The notes below the pieces were generated by a model. That model was not told where the DNA came from, did no database searches, and saw nothing but the letters and a program-made list of their open reading frames with translations. The translations under genes were made by a program, and so were the position numbers. Below, one piece after another: positions 59,637-64,000 of a DNA stretch of 64,000 nt. The first letter of the stretch is position 1; each line of letters begins with the position of its first letter. Origin of the DNA: Granulicella rosea (lineage in GTDB: Bacteria; Acidobacteriota; Terriglobia; Terriglobales; Acidobacteriaceae). The stretch is taken from the NCBI RefSeq assembly GCF_900188085.1, contig NZ_FZOU01000002.1, forward strand, positions 186,001 through 250,000. Reading direction: 5' to 3'.

Positions 59637-61625
59637 TTAGCTGAACAGGAACTCCTTGCTGCGCAGTTCACGCACGGTATCGCGCAGCTTGGCGGCCTTT
59701 TCGAACTCGAACTTCTTCGCCGCCTCGCGCATATCCGACTCCAGCTTGCCGATGTGCGTGTCGAGCTCGGCCTGGGTGGCGAACTCGGGCATGCCTTCGG
59801 CTTCGTCGGTCAGATCGGCGTAGTCGGCCTTGAGGATGCCGGCCAGACCCATATCGATGGCGGACTTCACCGACGCCGGCGTGATGCCGTGCTCTTCGTT
59901 GTAGGCCTCCTGCTTGGTGCGGCGGCGGTCGGTCTCATCGATGGCGCGCTGCATGGACTCGGTCATCTTGTCGGCGTAGAGAATGGCGCGGCCTTCGAGA
60001 TGACGCGCCGCACGACCGATGGTCTGGATGAGCGAGCCTTGCGAGCGAAGAAACCCTTCCTTATCCGCGTCGAGGATTGCGACCAGCGAGACCTCCGGCA
60101 GGTCGAGTCCTTCGCGCAGCAGGTTGATGCCGATCAGCACGTCGTACTCGCCCTTGCGCAGGTCGCGCAACAGCTTGATGCGTTCGAGCGTTTCGATCTC
60201 GGAGTGCATATAGCGGCAGCGTACGCCAACCTCGGTGTAATAGTTGGCTAAGTCCTCGGACATGCGTTTTGTAAGTGTCGTGACCAATACGCGCTGGTCC
60301 AATCTCACACGCTCGCGAATTTCAGCGAGTAAGTCGTCGATCTGTCCTTTGACCGGACGAATTTCTATCTGAGGATCGACCAATCCGGTGGGACGAATAA
60401 TCTGCTCGACGACGACGCCCGCCGACTTAGTCAGTTCATAAGCTCCCGGCGTCGCCGAGACATAGACAATCTGCCCGGTGCGGCCCTCGAATTCATCGAA
60501 CTTCAGCGGGCGATTGTCCATCGCGGAGGGCAGCCGGAAGCCGTAATCGACGAGGTTCTGCTTGCGCGAGCGGTCGCCGTGCCACATGCCATGTAACTGC
60601 GGAACAGTGACATGCGATTCATCGATAAATAATAAGAAGTCGCGCGGGAAATAATCGAGCAAAGTAGGTGGCGGCTCGCCCGGCAGTCGCCCGGAGAAGT
60701 GGCGCGAGTAATTCTCGATGCCATGGCAGTAACCGACCGACTTAATCATTTCCAAGTCGAATCGTGTGCGCTGGTGGATGCGCTGCGACTCAACCAGTCG
60801 CCCCTGCTGTTCGAGCTCTTTCTCCCACCACTCCATCTCGGCGAGGATCGACTCGCTGGCGGCCTTCTTGCGTTCGGGCTGAACGACATAGTGCGACTTC
60901 GGATAGATCGGCAGGCGCGCATACTTCTGCTTCACCGTGCCGAAGAGCGGATCGATCTGCGAGAGCGAGTCGATCTCATCGCCGAAGAGCTCGATCCGGT
61001 AAGCCATCTCGTCGTAGGTCGGATAGACCTCGATGATGTCGCCGCGCACGCGAAAGGTTCCGCGGCGGAAGTCGACGTCGTTGCGGTCATAGAGTATCTC
61101 GACCAGCCGACGCGTGATGTCCTCGCGCTTGATGTGCTGGCCCTTTTCGAGCATCATCAACATGCCGTAGTACGCCTCGGGCGAGCCCAGACCGTAGATG
61201 CAGGAGACCGAGCTAACGATGATGGCGTCGCGCCGCTCGAAGAGGCTTCGCGTGGCGGAGAGCCGGAGCTTGTCGAGTTCTTCGTTAATCGTCGCCTCCT
61301 TTTCGATGAACAGGTCGCCGGCCGGAATGTACGCCTCCGGCTGGTAGTAGTCGTAGTAGGAGACGAAGTACTCGACGGCGTTATTGGGGAAGAATTGCTT
61401 GAACTCATGGTAAAGCTGCGCGGCGAGCGTCTTGTTGTGCGCGAGGATCAGCGCGGGCCGGTTCAGCTCGTTGATGATGCTGGCCATGGTGAAGGTCTTG
61501 CCGGAGCCGGTGACGCCGAGCAGCACCTGATCCTTTTCGCCGGCGTTCAATCCGGAGCAGAGCTCGGCGATGGCGCGGGGCTGGTCGCCCTGAGGCTTGT
61601 ACGGGGTGGTGAGCTGGAAGTCCAT
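59637..61625 (-). CDS. uvrB: Excinuclease ABC subunit UvrB
   Basis: A 662-residue protein, normal UvrB length. Walker A GVTGSGKT (about 37-44), the beta-hairpin [12 protein letters not shown] (about 91-102), DExx motif as [12 protein letters not shown], then the second helicase half ([49 protein letters not shown]). The UVR motif ends the protein ([20 protein letters not shown]). UvrB verifies damage with UvrA and recruits UvrC. It is a single-gene unit, divergent from the phosphatase gene with a 35-base gap. Confidence 0.98.
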   Translation of the reverse strand: MDFQLTTPYKPQGDQPRAIAELCSGLNAGEKDQVLLGVTGSGKTFTMASIINELNRPALILAHNKTLAAQLYHEFKQFFPNNAVEYFVSYYDYYQPEAYIPAGDLFIEKEATINEELDKLRLSATRSLFERRDAIIVSSVSCIYGLGSPEAYYGMLMMLEKGQHIKREDITRRLVEILYDRNDVDFRRGTFRVRGDIIEVYPTYDEMAYRIELFGDEIDSLSQIDPLFGTVKQKYARLPIYPKSHYVVQPERKKAASESILAEMEWWEKELEQQGRLVESQRIHQRTRFDLEMIKSVGYCHGIENYSRHFSGRLPGEPPPTLLDYFPRDFLLFIDESHVTVPQLHGMWHGDRSRKQNLVDYGFRLPSAMDNRPLKFDEFEGRTGQIVYVSATPGAYELTKSAGVVVEQIIRPTGLVDPQIEIRPVKGQIDDLLAEIRERVRLDQRVLVTTLTKRMSEDLANYYTEVGVRCRYMHSEIETLERIKLLRDLRKGEYDVLIGINLLREGLDLPEVSLVAILDADKEGFLRSQGSLIQTIGRAARHLEGRAILYADKMTESMQRAIDETDRRRTKQEAYNEEHGITPASVKSAIDMGLAGILKADYADLTDEAEGMPEFATQAELDTHIGKLESDMREAAKKFEFEKAAKLRDTVRELRSKEFLFS

Positions 61626-61660
61626 CCCTATAGGATAGTGGATAGAAAGGGAGGGTTGTG

Positions 61661-62251
61661 ATGGGAGTTGAGCTTTGGCTGGTACGGCATGGAGAGACCG
61701 AGTGGAGTTTGAGTGGGGCGCACACCAGCCGGACGGATATTTCGCTGACCGACCACGGACGTCAGCGCGCCGTGGAACTGCATGACTACCTCGCAGGCAC
61801 GACCTTCGCGAAGGTTCTCACCAGCCCCATGCAGCGTGCGCGCGAGACCTGCCAGATCGCCGGCTTCGGCGCCCAGGCTGTGATCGAGAACGGTCTGATG
61901 GAGTGGGACTACGGCGAGAGCGAGGGCAAGACCACCAAGGAGATGCGCGCCAAGTACGACGATCCGGACTGGAGCGTCTGGACCCGGCCGATCGTCGGCG
62001 GCGAGGCGGTCGAGCATGTGGGCGAGCGCGCGGATGGCGTGATTGCACGCGCGCTCGACGGCGTCGCCGACCACGGCAAGGTCGCGCTCTTTGCCCATGC
62101 GCATATTCTGCGGATTCTGGCGGCCCGCTGGATTGGGCTGCCGGCGACCGGCGGTGCGCTGTTCGGTCTGGGGACGGGAAGCGTCAGCGTGCTTGGCTGG
62201 GAGCGGGAGACGCGCGTGGTCAGCAAGTGGAACCGCGGGTTCGAGGGGTAG
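61661..62251 (+). CDS. Histidine phosphatase family protein
   Basis: A 196-residue protein. The catalytic motif VRHGETEWS (His about residue 9) opens the phosphoglycerate-mutase-like fold, [11 protein letters not shown] carries the second Arg and [10 protein letters not shown] the acid; the second His is in [11 protein letters not shown]. Family members are small-molecule or protein phosphatases and this one is closer to the short alpha-ribazole/PhoE type than to mutases. GTG 61658 and ATG 61661 are adjacent; GGAGGG lies upstream of ATG 61661 at good spacing. Substrate unknown. Confidence 0.9.
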   Translation: MGVELWLVRHGETEWSLSGAHTSRTDISLTDHGRQRAVELHDYLAGTTFAKVLTSPMQRARETCQIAGFGAQAVIENGLMEWDYGESEGKTTKEMRAKYDDPDWSVWTRPIVGGEAVEHVGERADGVIARALDGVADHGKVALFAHAHILRILAARWIGLPATGGALFGLGTGSVSVLGWERETRVVSKWNRGFEG

Positions 62252-62253
62252 CG

Positions 62254-62330
62254 AGACAGAAGCGGATTCCCTTCGGGAATGACAAAGGGGCGGAGCGCCT
62301 TTGTCATTCTCGCAGGGAATCTGCTTGTCT
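62254..62330. repeat. Palindromic intergenic repeat
   Basis: Imperfect inverted repeat: left arm 62254-62288 and right arm 62299-62330. The arms share GATTCCCT, GAATGACAAAGG and AGACA, so a long hairpin can form between the convergent phosphatase and CLC genes. Its GGAATCTGCTT resembles the GGATCTGCTT core elsewhere in the window, so it is a variant of the same kind of element. Confidence 0.7.
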
Positions 62331-62344
62331 CCTGGTCAGGCCCG

Positions 62345-63601
62345 CTATTCCGCCTCTTCCGGCAACACCGCCGTCCGCTGCGTCCGGTAGATCCCCTGCT
62401 CGCCGGAGAACAGATAACTCATCACGCAGGCGATCGCGGCAAACACCCCAGCCTCCGTCCCAAACAGCTCCAGCGCCATCAACGTGCTGGCGATCGGCGT
62501 ATTCGCCGCGCCGGCAAAGACCGCGACAAAGCCCATCGCGGCCAGCAGCGACGGCGCCAGCGGCAGGATCATTGCCAGCGCATTGCCGAGCGTCGAGCCG
62601 ATGTAGAACAGCGGCGTCACCTCGCCGCCTTTGAAGCCACTGGCGAGCGTGACCGTCGTGAAGAGGAACTTGCCCGCAAAGGTCCACGGCGGCAGGTGCT
62701 GGGTGAACGACGCCGAGATGGTCGGAATGCCCAGGCCGATGTACTGCGTCTGGTGACTGAGCAGCACTGCCGCCGCGACCAGGCAGCCGCCCACCAGCGG
62801 GCGCAGCGGCGGGAAGGGAATCCGCTTGAAGATCGCGCCCAGCGCATGCGTCGTGCGCGCGAAGGCCATTGCGGCCAGTCCGAAGATCAGCCCCGCCGCG
62901 AGCGAGGCGAGAATATGCGCCGGGGTCAAGGTTGCGGCGGCGAGATCCTTCGGGGCGATCGCGTAGAGCGTGTGGTGGACATGCCAGGCCCGCGTCGTCA
63001 TATCCGCGACAACCGCCGCGGCGAGGCAGGGAAAGATCGCCGCATAGCCGACCGAGCCGATGGTCAGAACCTCCAGCCCAAAGACCGCTCCGGCGAGCGG
63101 CGTGCCGAAGACCGAGCCAAAACCCGCGGAGATGCCCGCCGTCAGGAGAATCCTGCGGTCCTGGTCGCTGAACGCCACGCCCAGCTTGCGCAGGACAACG
63201 GTGATCTGATCGGCGAGCGAGGCACCGGTCTGCAACGCCGTGCCCTCGCGACCGGCGGAGCCGCCGAAGAGATGCGTCAGCGTCGTGCCGATCAGGATCA
63301 GCGGCGTCATGCGCAGTTGCAGCGTGGCGGAGGGCGCGTGGATCTGTTCGAGCAGCAGGTTGTTGCCTGCCTCCACCTGACGACCGAGGTAGTGATACAT
63401 CAGCCCGACCGAGAGCCCGGCGAGCGGCAGCAGCGCGACGATCCACGGATGCGCTTCACGGGTCTTCGTCGCCCAGTTGAGCGAGACGATCAGGATAGCG
63501 GAGGCAGTGCCGGCGAGCATTCCCGCGACGATGGCGATCAGCAGCCAGCGCAGGGTTTGGATCAGGGTTTGGACGATAGGCTTGGCGACGGTCTCGAGCA
63601 T
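62345..63601 (-). CDS. CLC-family transporter, probable fluoride/proton antiporter (CLC-F)
   Basis: A 418-residue CLC protein with about ten membrane helices. The gating motif is GGSAGREGTALQTG, GREGT rather than the GREGP of chloride-type CLC proteins, and the first ion-site motif reads AGNNLLLEQIH instead of GSGIP. Both changes are what I recall for the fluoride-exporting CLC-F branch. The mid-helix SGFKGGEVTPLFYIG and late FAGAANTPIASTLMA match. A fluoride riboswitch lies directly upstream, which supports the role. The frame stays open through the riboswitch to 63706, but ATG 63601 with AGGA about 6 bases ahead is chosen (ATG 63625 is the alternative). Confidence 0.9.
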   Translation of the reverse strand: MLETVAKPIVQTLIQTLRWLLIAIVAGMLAGTASAILIVSLNWATKTREAHPWIVALLPLAGLSVGLMYHYLGRQVEAGNNLLLEQIHAPSATLQLRMTPLILIGTTLTHLFGGSAGREGTALQTGASLADQITVVLRKLGVAFSDQDRRILLTAGISAGFGSVFGTPLAGAVFGLEVLTIGSVGYAAIFPCLAAAVVADMTTRAWHVHHTLYAIAPKDLAAATLTPAHILASLAAGLIFGLAAMAFARTTHALGAIFKRIPFPPLRPLVGGCLVAAAVLLSHQTQYIGLGIPTISASFTQHLPPWTFAGKFLFTTVTLASGFKGGEVTPLFYIGSTLGNALAMILPLAPSLLAAMGFVAVFAGAANTPIASTLMALELFGTEAGVFAAIACVMSYLFSGEQGIYRTQRTAVLPEEAE

Positions 63602-63635
63602 GGGCTTCCTACGTGGTCCTTTCATGGGCCAAATC

Positions 63636-63707
63636 GTAGGAGTCATCAGCTTCGTCTTTGGCTCGTTGCCGAAAAACTGGGCGGTTGTGCGGTGGAACCC
63701 CATCACC
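63636..63707 (-). promoter_or_regulatory. Fluoride riboswitch (crcB motif)
   Basis: On the minus strand the RNA starts with GGTGATGGGGTTCCACC, where GGTG and CACC can pair. ACAACCGCC follows, and it ends in CTGATGACTCCTAC (63649-63636). These are the conserved blocks of the fluoride riboswitch (GGNGAUGG...CC, AACCGCC, CUGAUGRCYCCUAC). It sits 35 bases before the CLC start. Fluoride should allow expression of the exporter; the mode (translation or termination) is not shown. Confidence 0.92.
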
Positions 63708-63812
63708 TTGAATTATCTCTTGAGCATAACGGCGACCGACCGGCGCGTCAACGAGCCGCGATGACTAGTAAGGGTGATGGTCCTCATGCATCGCCGATGC
63801 GATGATGCTGTC

Positions 63813-64000
63813 ATGCGGAATTGGAAGCGGTACTGTCTGGCGTGGATCCTTGTCCTACTTGCGGGTGTGAGCGCGGCTTCGGCGCAGGTGGGCAACAGTC
63901 TTGCCTTTCAACGGGCGCAGCATCTGCGGCGCGGCATCAACCTCAGCATGTGGTACGCGCAGAGCGGCGACTACAGCGACCAGCGCATCGCCAGCTTCAC
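63813..64000 (+). CDS. Glycoside hydrolase, GH5-like (partial, runs off the right edge)
   Basis: The ATG at 63813 opens a frame to the edge: a signal peptide MRNWKRYCLAWILVLLAG to ASAQ (about residue 25), then FQRAQHLRRGINLSMWYAQS, GDYSDQRIASF. The AQHLRRGINLSMW segment is the typical start of a GH5 endoglucanase-type barrel (RGINL-W). Catalytic Glu residues lie beyond the window. It is divergent from the CLC gene. The class is probable from this short stretch only. Confidence 0.65.
   Translation, partial: MRNWKRYCLAWILVLLAGVSAASAQVGNSLAFQRAQHLRRGINLSMWYAQSGDYSDQRIASF

Noticed and set aside
63602..63706. N-terminal extension of the CLC protein
   Set aside because: These codons are the riboswitch and leader RNA.
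62279..63805. Long plus-strand open frame opposite the CLC gene
   Set aside because: Arg/Gln-rich and crosses the riboswitch; the minus strand has a clear transporter.
1..64000. CRISPR array, rRNA operon, insertion sequence or prophage
   Set aside because: No regularly spaced repeats, no rRNA motifs, and no transposase, integrase or phage structural gene were found.

Overview
The window looks like a chromosomal segment of a GC-rich soil acidobacterium (Acidobacteriota, probably Terriglobales/Acidobacteriaceae, of the Granulicella/Terriglobus/Edaphobacter kind). The basis is gene content: a very large TonB-dependent receptor with an N-terminal carboxypeptidase-regulatory-like domain, giant secreted NHL and Ig-like proteins, an exosortase of the XrtJ type, many TTG/GTG starts, and intergenic palindromic repeats. 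The taxonomic call is inference, because no rRNA gene is present.

Layout. (1) 1-7 kb is mixed housekeeping: a MOSC protein cut by the left edge, an RNB exoribonuclease, a lipoprotein, EcsC, pdxH, a PIG-L deacetylase overlapping rnhB, a secreted Pro/Ala-rich protein and rplS. (2) 7.1-9.3 kb holds a CHASE3/PAS histidine kinase and a stand-alone receiver. (3) 9.3-16.5 kb is a complete phosphate regulon (phoB-phoR-pstS-pstC-pstA-pstB-phoU) with candidate Pho-box direct repeats before phoB and pstS; rpiA follows. (4) 17.2-37.9 kb is almost wholly cell-envelope and secreted: an NHL lipoprotein coupled to an exosortase, a palindromic element, two ~1,400-residue secreted proteins with the same C-terminal TM-RRKL-TM-GCG module (candidate exosortase substrates), a TonB receptor, an S1/P1 nuclease, a paralog of the NHL lipoprotein and a YVTN-type propeller. 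(5) 37.9-39.1 kb is a lower-GC patch with an orphan membrane-anchored gene and a probably frameshifted remnant. (6) 39.1-48.2 kb holds a secreted protein, a CheY-like receiver and a flagellar rod/ring/hook-junction operon flgF-flgG-flgA-flgH-flgI-flgJ-flgM-(unknown)-flgK-flgL closed by a terminator. (7) 48.3-64 kb is mixed: a small gene coupled to a Tat-exported GH10 xylanase, two dienelactone hydrolases, rpsO, pnp with a long acidic/Arg-Gly tail, membrane and hypothetical proteins, an M20 peptidase flanked by two paralogous secreted proteins, uvrB, a histidine phosphatase, a CLC-family transporter preceded by a clear fluoride riboswitch, and the start of a GH5 glycosidase.

How it fits together. 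The Pho genes sense and import phosphate. The secreted endonuclease-like protein and the S1/P1 nuclease could release phosphate from extracellular nucleic acid; this is inference. The exosortase and the two giant proteins look like a surface-display unit. The riboswitch identifies the CLC gene as a probable fluoride exporter. No CRISPR array, rRNA, intact tRNA or insertion sequence was seen. Repeats are short palindromic intergenic elements and their worn fragments.
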